DNA of 64,000 bases. Origin: Castellaniella hirudinis. Lineage in GTDB: Bacteria > Pseudomonadota > Gammaproteobacteria > Burkholderiales > Burkholderiaceae_B. Location of the stretch: positions 1 to 64,000 of the forward strand of contig NZ_JBHSDY010000004.1 of the NCBI RefSeq assembly GCF_042651965.1, written 5' to 3'. The stretch's first letter is position 1. Every line of letters begins with the position of its first letter. The notes under the pieces were generated by a model. That model was given only the letters and a program-made list of their open reading frames with translations, had not been told where the DNA came from and did not search any database. This document shows positions 1 through 7,377 of the stretch, one piece after another. The position numbers were made by a program, and so were the translations under genes.

Positions 1-68
1 CGGTGCAATACCGAACTCAGGCCTTGACCGCCTAATCTGTGACCGTCCAACTTCTGGGGGTCAGTTCA
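1..68 (+). mobile_element. Right end of an IS3-family (IS150-like) insertion sequence, cut by the window edge
   Basis: Positions 3-35 read in frame as VQYRTQALTA followed by a stop, which resembles the C-terminal tail (P-V-Q-Y-R-T/N) of IS150-group OrfB transposases. Positions 45-68 then read, on the minus strand, as TGAACTGACCCCC followed by AGAAGTTGGAC, the type of terminal inverted repeat I know from IS150-like elements. The rest of the element lies outside the window. The boundary at 68 abuts a 45-bp chromosomal repeat that starts at 69. The family call rests on about 10 residues and one terminal repeat, so it is tentative. Confidence 0.55.
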
Positions 69-192
69 CAAGGGGGCGCTTTTCATCTTGGGGCGGCCCG
101 ACGATGAAAAAAGGCCCCCACGCTACGCCCTCCGGGCTCGCTGCCCCCAAGGGGGCGCTTTTCATCTTGGGGCGGCCCGACGATGAAAAAAG
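69..192. repeat. Two copies of a 45-bp direct repeat (69-113 and 148-192)
   Basis: The 45 bases at 69-113 recur at 148-192, offset 79. Each copy begins CAAGGGGGCG and contains an internal inverted repeat TTTTCATC/GATGAAAA. The spacer (114-147) is GC-rich and joins to copy 2 through CCCCCAAGGGGG. The unit looks like a repeated intergenic palindrome or terminator-type element. Copy 1 begins exactly at the insertion-sequence end, so the element seems to have inserted inside the repeat block. Confidence 0.7.
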
Positions 193-211
193 CCGGGCGA
201 CCGGCTTTTTT
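186..211 (-). terminator. Rho-independent terminator downstream of the hydrolase gene
   Basis: A perfect stem, AAAAAAGCCGG / CCGGCTTTTTT with a 4-base loop, lies 23 bases past the stop of the minus-strand hydrolase gene. It carries T runs on both strands and could act in both directions. It overlaps the end of the second 45-bp repeat copy. Confidence 0.7.
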
Positions 212-233
212 CATTGGATCTGGCCGGGATACC

Positions 234-1133
234 TCAAACAAATCCCAGCGACAGCTCGGGCGACCCGATCACCCGGCTGCCGACGGCCTCGCCCCGCGCA
301 AACGCCAGGGCGGCGGCAATCGTGTCCGGGTCGTCCAGCAGGCGGCGATGCCCCAGGCCCTGCGTGCTCAGCAGACGCGCACCAGGCAAGCGATGCGCAT
401 AGTATTCCCCCTCGCTCCAGGGCACCTGCCTGTCGTCCAGATCATGCACGATCAATGCGGGCTGCCCCAATGCGGGCAGGCGACGGTGGATATCCAGGGT
501 CTCGATTCCCACGCCGGTGCGGCGCAGCAGCCAATCGGTGCAGGCCGGGCGCAGCGATTCTCTGAGCCACAGCCGGCGCAGATGCCGGCCGACCACTTCG
601 GACAGGTCGGCGGGGGGCGCGACCAGAATCAGGCGCTGAGCCTGCCAGGTTTCATCCTGGGCCAGGGTCAGCGCCGCACCGCCCAGGGAATGCCCGATCG
701 CCAGCGCCGCCGGTCCGTAGACGGCGCCCACGGCGCGGATCGTCGCGACGAATTCCGGCAGCGAACAGTGCGCGCCCGTGCTGCGGCCATGGCCGGGCTG
801 GTCAAACGCCACCACGGCGTAGCCCTGCGCACGCAGGCCGTCCACCCACGGGCGGAAACACAGGCCGTGGCTGGACCAGCCATGCGCCAGCAAGACGTAG
901 GGCTGGGTGCCGGGATCGCCCCAGACATAGGTGGCGACGGTTTCGCCCAGGACCTCCAGCCGCCCCTGCTGCGCACCGCCGCCCTCGGGCACCCGCCGCG
1001 CCCGAGGGGACGGAGTGGCGAACAGCCGTGCGGCCCAGCCGGCCGCATGCCGGGGCGCCAGCCAGGCGCTCAGCATCAGGCCGGCGCGCAAGGCCCCCAA
1101 CTGCAAGGGGGCGGGGACGGAGAAGGAGGACAT
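234..1133 (-). CDS. Alpha/beta hydrolase
   Basis: 299 aa. The alpha/beta-hydrolase core begins near residue 60. LLAHGWSSHG (81-90) is the oxyanion-loop region, and GHSLGG (147-152) is the nucleophile elbow with Ser149. An acidic residue in HDLDDRQVP (about 230) and the His of GLGHRRLL (about 263) complete a plausible triad. The first 55 residues hold a hydrophobic stretch but no clear cleavage site. It sits 27 bases downstream of a TetR-type gene on the same strand and ends at a strong terminator, so the two probably form a small operon in which the regulator controls the hydrolase. The substrate cannot be predicted; a carboxylesterase or lipase-like activity is the usual guess for this fold. 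Confidence 0.85.
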   Translation of the reverse strand: MSSFSVPAPLQLGALRAGLMLSAWLAPRHAAGWAARLFATPSPRARRVPEGGGAQQGRLEVLGETVATYVWGDPGTQPYVLLAHGWSSHGLCFRPWVDGLRAQGYAVVAFDQPGHGRSTGAHCSLPEFVATIRAVGAVYGPAALAIGHSLGGAALTLAQDETWQAQRLILVAPPADLSEVVGRHLRRLWLRESLRPACTDWLLRRTGVGIETLDIHRRLPALGQPALIVHDLDDRQVPWSEGEYYAHRLPGARLLSTQGLGHRRLLDDPDTIAAALAFARGEAVGSRVIGSPELSLGFV

Positions 1134-1160
1134 GGGATCGCCTCTGGGTCAGGGTCGGAT

Positions 1161-1769
1161 TCAGGGCTGCCAGCTACGCCAGAGGCGTTCGAACGCCGCC
1201 ATGGCATGGTGCAGGGCCTCGTCGTAGCCGAACAGGCCGCCGTCATGGTGCAGGGCCAGCATCAGCGCGTAGATCTCGAAAGCCACTTGGGATGCGTCGG
1301 TGTCGGCGCGCAGATGCCCCGCCTCCACCGCCTGCATGACGGCTTTTCGCAGTTCGTCGCGCCAGCCTGTCTGCTGCGCCAACACGGCATCGCGCAGCGC
1401 GCCTTCGCGGCCGTCGTATTCACTGGCCGCAGACAGCAGCACGCAGCCGCTTTGGTAGCGATGGGCCCAGTCGAACCAGTTCGCCACGATGGCGCGCAGG
1501 CGCGGCAAGCCGCGCGGCTGCTTCAGCGCGGGCAGCAGCACGCTGGCGAGCAGCCGTTCCTTGCCGGTATTCAGCACGGCAAGCTGGAGATCCTCGCGGG
1601 ACCCGAAATGAGCGAACACCCCGCTCTTGGACATGCCGACGCTGGCCGCCAGGATGCCGATGGACAAGGCTTCCAGCCCGCCTTCACAGGCCAGGGCATA
1701 GGCGTTGTCGAGGATGAGTTCGCGCGTGGCGACGCGCTTGCCGGGAGCGGATACAGAAGTCATGCCCAA
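1161..1769 (-). CDS. TetR/AcrR-family transcriptional regulator
   Basis: 202 aa. The N-terminal helix-turn-helix is typical of TetR: TRELILDNAYALACEGG, then LSIGILAASVGMSKSGVFAHF (residues about 36-56), followed by the usual GSREDLQLAVL. The C-terminal ligand and dimerisation domain ends in a helical LMLALHHDGGLFGYDEALHH segment, seen in YcdC/DUF-type TetR proteins. It is followed by the alpha/beta hydrolase gene, and autoregulation plus control of that gene is the simplest reading. The ligand is unknown. About 90 bases separate it from the isc operon end (1860), a gap with no strong terminator. Confidence 0.88.
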   Translation of the reverse strand: MGMTSVSAPGKRVATRELILDNAYALACEGGLEALSIGILAASVGMSKSGVFAHFGSREDLQLAVLNTGKERLLASVLLPALKQPRGLPRLRAIVANWFDWAHRYQSGCVLLSAASEYDGREGALRDAVLAQQTGWRDELRKAVMQAVEAGHLRADTDASQVAFEIYALMLALHHDGGLFGYDEALHHAMAAFERLWRSWQP

Positions 1770-1859
1770 AGAATAGCACGACCGTTCGTTCTATTCAATG
1801 GCATGAAACCCGGCGGGGACGCGAAGCCGCGCCCCCACGCGGTCCATGAGACGGACGTC

Positions 1860-2183
1860 TCAGACCGTGAACGATTCCCCGCAGCCGCAGGCGGCTTTTT
1901 CGTTGGGGTTGTTGAAGCGGAAGCCTTCGTTCAGGCCTTCGCGGGCATAGTCCAGTTCCGTACCCTGCAGATACGGCAGGCTGTCGGACGGCACATACAA
2001 ACGGGCGCCGAACTGCTCGAAGATCTGATCGTCGGCGACGGGATCGTCCACGTATTCCAGTTGATAGGACATGCCCGAGCAGCCCGAGGGCTTGACCCCC
2101 AGGCGCAGGCCCAGGCCCTTGCCGCGTTTTTCCAGATGGCGCTGAATGTGCTCAGCAGCGCGTTGTGTCAGCGTGATTCCCAT
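1860..2183 (-). CDS. iscA: Iron-sulfur cluster A-type carrier IscA
   Basis: 107 aa from the ATG giving MGITLTQRAAEHIQ. An in-frame upstream start would add 20 residues unlike the family. The three cysteines of A-type carriers sit exactly as in E. coli IscA: C35 in KPSGCSGMSY, and C99 and C101 in the terminal CGCGESFTV. IscA binds iron or a [4Fe-4S] cluster and passes it to apoproteins. The start lies 32 bases inside the 3' end of the IscU-like gene, so translation is probably coupled. In related bacteria the next genes are hscB-hscA-fdx; here a TetR gene follows instead. The sequence shows no defect in this protein. Confidence 0.93.
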   Translation of the reverse strand: MGITLTQRAAEHIQRHLEKRGKGLGLRLGVKPSGCSGMSYQLEYVDDPVADDQIFEQFGARLYVPSDSLPYLQGTELDYAREGLNEGFRFNNPNEKAACGCGESFTV

Positions 2184-2583
2184 GATGTGCCTCAGGAACA
2201 GGATGTTTATCAGTGTAATCGGCCACGACCGCGCGGATGGCATCCTGGGCCAGCAGCGCGCAGTGCAGTTTTTCGGCAGGCAGATCCAGCGCCTGGACGA
2301 TGTCCTGGCTGCTGATGACCAGCGCCAGGCTCAAATCACGTCCCCGCAACCATTCTGTCGCCAGGGAGCCGGCCGCGATGGCCTCGCCGCTGCCGAACGC
2401 CCGGAAGCAGGCAGATTCTATGGTAGCGCCATCCACGCGGATCTGCAGTTTCAGGATCTGACCCAGCTCCGGCGAACCCACCAGCGCAGTGCCCACCCGG
2501 GGATCGTGCGCATCGAAAGAGCCGACGTTGCGCGGATGCAGGTAGTGTTCCAGGACCTGCGGCCCGTACGACGGACCGGCCAT
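2152..2583 (-). CDS. IscU-like scaffold homologue lacking most cluster ligands
   Basis: 143 aa from the ATG giving MAGPSYGPQVLEHY, which overlaps the iscS stop as TGATG. The IscU fold is clear: HPRNVGSFD, VGTALVGSP, LKLQIRVDG, SLATEWLRG and LAQDAIRAVVADY align with E. coli IscU throughout. Of the E. coli site residues (C37, D39, C63, H105, C106), C37 is Leu40 (GSPELGQ for GAPACGD), D39 is Gln42, C63 is Ser65 (FGSGEA for YGCGSA), and only His107-Cys108 remain. The HscA-binding LPPVK motif is LPAEK (101-105). Other cysteines are C59 and the last residue, C143. The C-terminus is about 15 residues longer than usual and overlaps iscA. The frame is intact and the fold preserved, so it looks like a diverged protein, not a decaying one. 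It is unlikely to assemble clusters in the canonical way. Confidence 0.85.
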   Translation of the reverse strand: MAGPSYGPQVLEHYLHPRNVGSFDAHDPRVGTALVGSPELGQILKLQIRVDGATIESACFRAFGSGEAIAAGSLATEWLRGRDLSLALVISSQDIVQALDLPAEKLHCALLAQDAIRAVVADYTDKHPVPEAHHGNHADTTRC

Positions 2584-3800
2584 CAGCAATGCTCCGCCCA
2601 GGCGCCCAGGGTGCCCTGCTGGCGCATTTCCCACAACGGCGACAGATCGCGCAGCCGCCCGATCTGGGCGCGCAACAGCCGCACGGCGCGGTCCACTTCA
2701 TCCTGCGTGGTGTAGCGCCCCAGGGTCAGGCGCAACGAGCTGTGCGCCAGGGTGTCGCTGCGCCCCAGGGCGCGCAACACATGGGACGGCTCGAGACTGG
2801 CCGAGGTGCAGGCCGAACCCGAGGACACGGCCAGTTCCGGCACCGACATCAGCAGGGCCTCGCCCTCGATGTGGGCCACGCTGACATTCAGCGTGTGCGC
2901 CACGCGCCGTTCCGGGTCGCCGTTGAGATACACGTCCGGCAGATCGCGCAGACCGTCCCACAGGCGGTCACGCAGTGCGCGGATGCGCGGGATTTCATCA
3001 TCCATCAGTTCACCCGCCAACGCATAGGCCGCGCCCATGCCGACGATCTGGTGGGTGGGCAATGTGCCCGAGCGCAGACCGCGCTCGTGGCCGCCGCCGT
3101 GAATCTGGGCCTCCAGGCGCACGCGCGGCTTGCGGCGCACATACAGCGCGCCGACGCCCTTGGGACCGTAGGTCTTGTGCGCCGACAGGGACATCAGGTC
3201 CACGCCCAGCGCCTCGACGTCCACCGCCAGCTTGCCGGTGGCCTGGGCGGCGTCGGTGTGAAACAGGATGCCGCGCGCACGGCACAGCGCCGCCAGCGCG
3301 GCAACGTCCTGGATGACGCCGATTTCGTTGTTGACCAGCATCACCGAGACCAGAATCGTATCGGGGCGCAGCACGGCGGCCAGCGCACCGGGACTGACCA
3401 GTCCGTGGGCATCCACGTCCAGCCAGGTCACGTCAAAGCCCTGGCGTTCGAGTTCCAGGCAGGGATCCAGCACCGCCTTGTGCTCGGTGCGGACCGTGAC
3501 GATGTGTTTGCCCCGGCCGGAATGGAAATGCGCCGCGCCTTTGATCGCCAGATTGTCGGACTCGGTGGCGCCGGAAGTCCAGACGATCTCGCGCGGATCG
3601 GCATGGATCAAACCCGCGACCTGAGCCCGGGCCCGTTCGACGGCCTCTTCCGCATCCCAGCCCCAGGCGTGACTGTTCGACGCCGGATTGCCGAAGCGTT
3701 CGCTCAGCCAGGGCAACATGGCCTGGAGGACGCGTTCGTCGACGGGCGTGGTGGCGGAATAGTCCAGATAAAGCGGGCGATCCGGGGGCAGATGAGGCAT
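2583..3800 (-). CDS. iscS: Cysteine desulfurase IscS
   Basis: 405 aa, a close match to E. coli IscS along its whole length. The PLP lysine is K209 in SLSAHKTYGPKG, His107 lies in RTEHKAVLD, and the catalytic persulfide cysteine is C331 in SSGSACTSASLEPSHVLRALG-type sequence. The C-terminal IGRLRDLSPLWEM segment, which contacts IscU in the E. coli complex, is kept. The enzyme turns cysteine into alanine and hands persulfide sulfur to Fe-S scaffolds, tRNA thiolation and other acceptors. It lies 15 bases after iscR and overlaps the iscU-like start. All hallmarks are intact, so the operon still supplies sulfur even though its scaffold is altered. Confidence 0.96.
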   Translation of the reverse strand: MPHLPPDRPLYLDYSATTPVDERVLQAMLPWLSERFGNPASNSHAWGWDAEEAVERARAQVAGLIHADPREIVWTSGATESDNLAIKGAAHFHSGRGKHIVTVRTEHKAVLDPCLELERQGFDVTWLDVDAHGLVSPGALAAVLRPDTILVSVMLVNNEIGVIQDVAALAALCRARGILFHTDAAQATGKLAVDVEALGVDLMSLSAHKTYGPKGVGALYVRRKPRVRLEAQIHGGGHERGLRSGTLPTHQIVGMGAAYALAGELMDDEIPRIRALRDRLWDGLRDLPDVYLNGDPERRVAHTLNVSVAHIEGEALLMSVPELAVSSGSACTSASLEPSHVLRALGRSDTLAHSSLRLTLGRYTTQDEVDRAVRLLRAQIGRLRDLSPLWEMRQQGTLGAWAEHC

Positions 3801-3815
3801 TGAAACTCCGGGAAA

Positions 3816-4337
3816 TCAGGCCGATACGGGCTCCTGGGCCTGGGAATCAGCCGCCATCGGCGTAATCGGGATGGTCGTGCGGCCGTGACGCATGTGGCCG
3901 GATTCCTGCCATTCGCGCAAGCGCTGCTGATCAACCAGATCCTGCAGCGAAACCGAGTCCAGGTATTCCAGCATTTTACGACTCAAAGTCGCCCACAGGT
4001 CGTGGGTCATGCACTTGCCGCTCTGCCCGTTGCGGCCGATGTCGCAGTTTTCCTTGCCGCCGCAGCTCGTGGCATCCAGGGGCTCGTCGACGGCAAAGAT
4101 GATGTCCGCCACGGAAATGTCACGCGCATGCCGGGCCAGCGTGTAGCCGCCTCCCGGGCCGCGCACGCTGTCGACCAGTTCGTGCCGGCGCAGCTTGCCG
4201 AACAACTGCTCCAGATAAGACAGGGAAATGTTCTGGCGCGCGCTGATGGCGGCCAGCGTCACCGGTCCACTGTGATGGCGCAAAGCCAGATCGATCATGG
4301 CCGTCACGGCAAAACGCCCTTTGGTCGTCAAACGCAT
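3816..4337 (-). CDS. iscR: Rrf2-family Fe-S regulator IscR
   Basis: 173 aa. MRLTTKGRFAVTAMIDLAL and the winged helix with ISLSYLEQLFGKLRRHELV are diagnostic of IscR. The cluster ligands are C92, C98 and C109. The spacing is C-X5-C-X10-C, against C-X5-C-X5-C in E. coli, so the loop before the third cysteine is five residues longer, while the following MTHDLW is conserved. His111 follows as in the family. IscR with a [2Fe-2S] cluster represses its own operon, and two Type-1-like sites lie 44-99 bases upstream. The C-terminal tail (about 150-173) is variable. First gene of the isc operon. Confidence 0.95.
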   Translation of the reverse strand: MRLTTKGRFAVTAMIDLALRHHSGPVTLAAISARQNISLSYLEQLFGKLRRHELVDSVRGPGGGYTLARHARDISVADIIFAVDEPLDATSCGGKENCDIGRNGQSGKCMTHDLWATLSRKMLEYLDSVSLQDLVDQQRLREWQESGHMRHGRTTIPITPMAADSQAQEPVSA

Positions 4338-4380
4338 GGTGAAGTCCTCTGTGGGTGCGAAGCATTCCCGGATGTGGCGA

Positions 4381-4436
4381 ATACCCGACTGTTCAAGTCA
4401 AGTGTACCCTTTTACCCGACTAAAACACTCGGTTTT
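4381..4436 (-). promoter_or_regulatory. Two tandem Type-1-like IscR operators upstream of iscR
   Basis: On the minus strand, the 25-mers at 4381-4405 and 4412-4436 match the E. coli Type-1 IscR consensus (ATASYYGACTRWWWYAGTCRRSTAT) at about 22 and 21 positions by eye. Both contain the half site AGTCGGGTA. Their centres are 31 bp apart, three helical turns, and the nearer one ends 44 bases before the iscR ATG. This fits holo-IscR autorepression of the isc operon. No clean sigma70 -35/-10 pair stands out between them. Confidence 0.75.
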
Positions 4437-4533
4437 AAGCGATGTAAATTAACAAAACTTGATGCTTGTCAATTTTGACCATATTGCAGGCAAGGGTTCG
4501 CTCGCCCGCCCGACACGGCATCCCCGGATATGC

Positions 4534-4558
4534 AAAGGGCGCCTCAGGCGCCCTTTTT
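4534..4558. terminator. Stem-loop terminator between the phosphatase gene and iscR
   Basis: AAAGGGCGCC / GGCGCCCTTT form a 10-bp perfect stem with a 3-base loop, 22 bases past the phosphatase stop. The longer T run (5 bases) is on the plus strand; the minus strand, which needs it, has only TTT, so termination of the phosphatase transcript may be incomplete. Confidence 0.6.
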
Positions 4559-4579
4559 GCACGAGAAAGGAGGAATCGA

Positions 4580-5068
4580 TCAGGCAGCCTGATACTGCAG
4601 CGCGCGCTTGCGCACCAGTTCGAGGACGCCCTGGCAGGAGTCTTCGATGTAGTCCAGGACCTTGTTGAAGCCTTCGGGACCGCCATAGTAAGGATCGGGC
4701 ACGGTGGCTTCCTCGAATTCGTTCGAGAAGCGCATCAACAGCATGAGCTTGTGCTGGTAGACCTTGGGGCACTGCTGCTGCAGCGCGGACAGGTTTTCCC
4801 AGTCCATGGCCAGAATCAGGTCGGCATCGCGGAAGTCTTCGGCGCGGATCTGGCGAGCCACCAGCGACGACAGATCATAGCCACGCTTGCGCGCGGCAGT
4901 CTGGGCGCGCGCGTCCGGCGCCTCACCCACATGGAAGTGGTGAGTCGCGGCGGAATCGACGGCAATCGCGTCGGACAGACCGGCCTCATCGACGATGTGC
5001 TGGAAGACGCCCTGGGCAGTGGGAGAACGGCAGATATTGCCCGTACAGACAAAAAGTACCTTATGCAT
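4580..5068 (-). CDS. Low-molecular-weight protein-tyrosine phosphatase
   Basis: 162 aa, taken from the ATG giving MHKVLFVCTGNICRSP. The P-loop CX5R is C8-T-G-N-I-C-R14 near the N-terminus, as in all LMW-PTPs, and the general-acid motif is VPDPYYGG (about residue 127). The family dephosphorylates phosphotyrosine and in proteobacteria often works with BY-kinases on polysaccharide export (Wzb-like), but no such genes are nearby. The next gene downstream is iscR, an arrangement I recall from other betaproteobacteria. A hairpin lies between the two, so they are probably separate transcripts. Confidence 0.92.
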   Translation of the reverse strand: MHKVLFVCTGNICRSPTAQGVFQHIVDEAGLSDAIAVDSAATHHFHVGEAPDARAQTAARKRGYDLSSLVARQIRAEDFRDADLILAMDWENLSALQQQCPKVYQHKLMLLMRFSNEFEEATVPDPYYGGPEGFNKVLDYIEDSCQGVLELVRKRALQYQAA

Positions 5069-5179
5069 GATAGGTGAAAGTGTGCGGGAAAACCCGGAAT
5101 TTGGCAAGCATTTTCTGGGGAAAACCACAAAAAAACCTGATACTTGAAGCACTTCCGAAACAGCCCCTCGGTCGGCCCC

Positions 5180-7246
5180 TCACTCCATCAAGGCGCGGGC
5201 CTTCAAGGTGCGCAGGGTGTCGCGCACCGCAGCCGCCTGCTCGAATTCCAGGTTGCGGGCATGCTCGTTCATGCGCTGTTCCAGGCGGCGGATTTCCCGC
5301 GCCAGGGATTTCTCGTCATGCAGGGCCGACTCGTCGTACCCGGCGCCGGCAGGCGTCGCCGCCGCAGTCACAGCCACCCCGTCGATCAGGTCGCGCACCG
5401 CCTTGCTGACGCCCCTGGCGGTGATGCCGTGTTCGAGGTTGAAGGCCTGCTGCTTTTCCCGGCGGCGGGCCGTCTCATCCATGGCGCGGCGCATGGAGTC
5501 GGTCACCCGGTCGGCGTACAGGATGGCGCGCCCGTTCAGATTGCGCGCCGCCCGGCCGATGGTCTGGATCAGGCTGCGCTCCGAACGCAGAAAGCCTTCC
5601 TTGTCAGCATCCAGGATCGCCACCAGGGAGACCTCCGGGATGTCCAGGCCTTCGCGCAGCAGGTTGATCCCGACCAGCACGTCAAAAGTCCCCAGGCGCA
5701 GGTCACGGATGATCTCGACCCGTTCCACCGTGTCGATGTCGGAATGCAGGTAGCGGACCTTGAGGCCGCTTTCCCCCAGATATTCCGTCAAGTCCTCGGC
5801 CATGCGCTTGGTCAGCGTGGTGACCAGCACCCGTTCGTGGCGCGCGATGCGCAGCTTGGCCTCGCCCAGCAGGTCGTCGACCTGGGTGACGGCCGGACGC
5901 AGATCGACCTCCGGGTCCACCAGGCCGGTCGGACGCACGACCTGCTCGACCACCTGGTCCGCATGCTCGGCTTCGTAGGGGCCGGGCGTGGCGGACACGA
6001 ACACGCATTGCGGCATGCGCGCCTCGAATTCCTCCAGGCGCAAAGGCCGGTTATCCAGCGCCGAAGGCAGCCGGAAGCCGAACTGCACCAGCGTGTCCTT
6101 GCGCGACCGGTCGCCCCGGTACATGCCGCCCAACTGGCCGATCGTGACGTGGCTCTCGTCGATGAACATCAGGGCGTTGGCGGGCAGATAGTCGATCAAG
6201 GTCGGCGGCGGTTCACCCGGCAAGGCCCCCGACAGATGCCGCGAATAGTTTTCGATGCCCTTGCAAAAGCCCAGTTCCTGCAGCATTTCCAGGTCGAAGC
6301 GGGTGCGTTGTTCCAGCCGCTGGACTTCGACCAGCTTGCCGGCCTCGGTCAGCTCGGCCAGCCGGTCGCGCAGTTCTACCTTGATGGTCTCGATGGCGCG
6401 CAGCACGGTCTCGCGCGGCGTCACGTAGTGCGAGCTGGGGAAGATCGTGAACCGCACCAGACTCTGGACCGGCTTGCCCGTCAGAGGGTCGAACAGGTCC
6501 AGGGACTCGATCTCGTCGTCGAACAGCGTGATACGCAGGGCCTGTTCGGCGTGTTCGGCCGGAAAAACATCGATGACCTCGCCGCGCGCCCGGAAAGTCC
6601 CCCGGGAAAACTCCATATCGTTGCGTTCGTACTGCATGGACACCAGCCGCGCCAGGACTTCCTGGCGGCCGACCCGGTCGCCGGTGCGCAGCGTCAGCAC
6701 CATCGCGTGGTAGTCGCCCGGATTGCCGATCCCGTAAATGCAGGACACGGTGCCCACGATGATGGTGTCGGGGCGTTCCAGCAGGCTTTTGGTGGCCGAC
6801 AGACGCATCTGCTCGATGTGCTCGTTGATGGACGAGTCTTTCTCGATGAACAGGTCGCGCGAAGGCACATAGGCCTCAGGCTGGTAGTAATCGTAGTAAG
6901 ACACGAAATATTCCACCGCATTGCGGGGGAAGAATTCACGCATTTCGGCGTACAACTGAGCGGCCAGGGTCTTGTTGGGCGCCAGCACGATGGCCGGGCG
7001 TCCGGTGCGGGCGATCAGATTGGCCATGGTGTAGGTCTTGCCCGAACCCGTCACCCCCAGCAGGGTCTGGCACATGAGCCCATCGCGCACGCCCTCTTCC
7101 AGCGCGTCGATCGCGGCCGGCTGGTCGCCGGCCGGCGGATAGGGCTGGAACAACTGGAACGGGCTGTCCGGATACTGGACGAACCCCGGCACAGCCTCGG
7201 GGGCATCCGGGGACTGGCCCTGTTGGATTTCGACCTGATGGGACAT
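5180..7246 (-). CDS. uvrB: Excinuclease ABC subunit B
   Basis: 688 aa from MSHQVEIQQG; longer in-frame starts would run into the tyrB leader. Residues 64-71 are the Walker A GVTGSGKT. YFVSYYDYYQPEAYVP is the beta-hairpin that clamps DNA damage, IDESHVTIGQLGGM carries motif II, and QTIGRAARN is motif VI. The C-terminal UVR motif (SLAREIRRLEQRMNEHARNL) binds UvrC. It loads onto lesions with UvrA and positions UvrC in nucleotide excision repair. It is transcribed away from tyrB. I looked for a LexA box before the start and found only a half site, so SOS control is not shown here. Confidence 0.97.
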   Translation of the reverse strand: MSHQVEIQQGQSPDAPEAVPGFVQYPDSPFQLFQPYPPAGDQPAAIDALEEGVRDGLMCQTLLGVTGSGKTYTMANLIARTGRPAIVLAPNKTLAAQLYAEMREFFPRNAVEYFVSYYDYYQPEAYVPSRDLFIEKDSSINEHIEQMRLSATKSLLERPDTIIVGTVSCIYGIGNPGDYHAMVLTLRTGDRVGRQEVLARLVSMQYERNDMEFSRGTFRARGEVIDVFPAEHAEQALRITLFDDEIESLDLFDPLTGKPVQSLVRFTIFPSSHYVTPRETVLRAIETIKVELRDRLAELTEAGKLVEVQRLEQRTRFDLEMLQELGFCKGIENYSRHLSGALPGEPPPTLIDYLPANALMFIDESHVTIGQLGGMYRGDRSRKDTLVQFGFRLPSALDNRPLRLEEFEARMPQCVFVSATPGPYEAEHADQVVEQVVRPTGLVDPEVDLRPAVTQVDDLLGEAKLRIARHERVLVTTLTKRMAEDLTEYLGESGLKVRYLHSDIDTVERVEIIRDLRLGTFDVLVGINLLREGLDIPEVSLVAILDADKEGFLRSERSLIQTIGRAARNLNGRAILYADRVTDSMRRAMDETARRREKQQAFNLEHGITARGVSKAVRDLIDGVAVTAAATPAGAGYDESALHDEKSLAREIRRLEQRMNEHARNLEFEQAAAVRDTLRTLKARALME

Positions 7247-7310
7247 GGGCTCAACTAGACACTGTTCGGGTAAACCCCTTATTATCACACTGTTGGCCCA
7301 CGTGACCAAA

Positions 7311-7345
7311 GGAACCTCTGCATAAGTCGAGCGTTCAGAGGTTCC
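7311..7345. repeat. 10-bp perfect inverted repeat in the uvrB-tyrB intergenic region
   Basis: GGAACCTCTG (7311-7320) and CAGAGGTTCC (7336-7345) are separated by 15 bases. The structure ends 32 bases before the tyrB ATG. It could be a leader hairpin, an operator, or the joined ends of a lost insertion sequence. Confidence 0.6.
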
Positions 7346-7377
7346 CAAGACTCCTCTCCTTTGTCCTCCCGGTAACC

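Noticed and set aside
183..2315. Long plus-strand open frame (710 codons) opposite the hydrolase, tetR and iscA genes
   Set aside because: It is antisense to several clear genes, has the Gln/Arg/His/Gly-rich make-up of GC-rich shadow frames and no recognisable domain.
2152..2583. Annotating the IscU-like gene as a normal iscU or as a pseudogene
   Set aside because: Key ligands are missing, so it is not a normal scaffold; but the frame is open, the fold conserved and the gene coupled to its neighbours, so it is not a decayed gene.
7247..7290. Possible LexA box upstream of uvrB
   Set aside because: Only a CTGT half site is present; the second half reads ACCC instead of ACAG.
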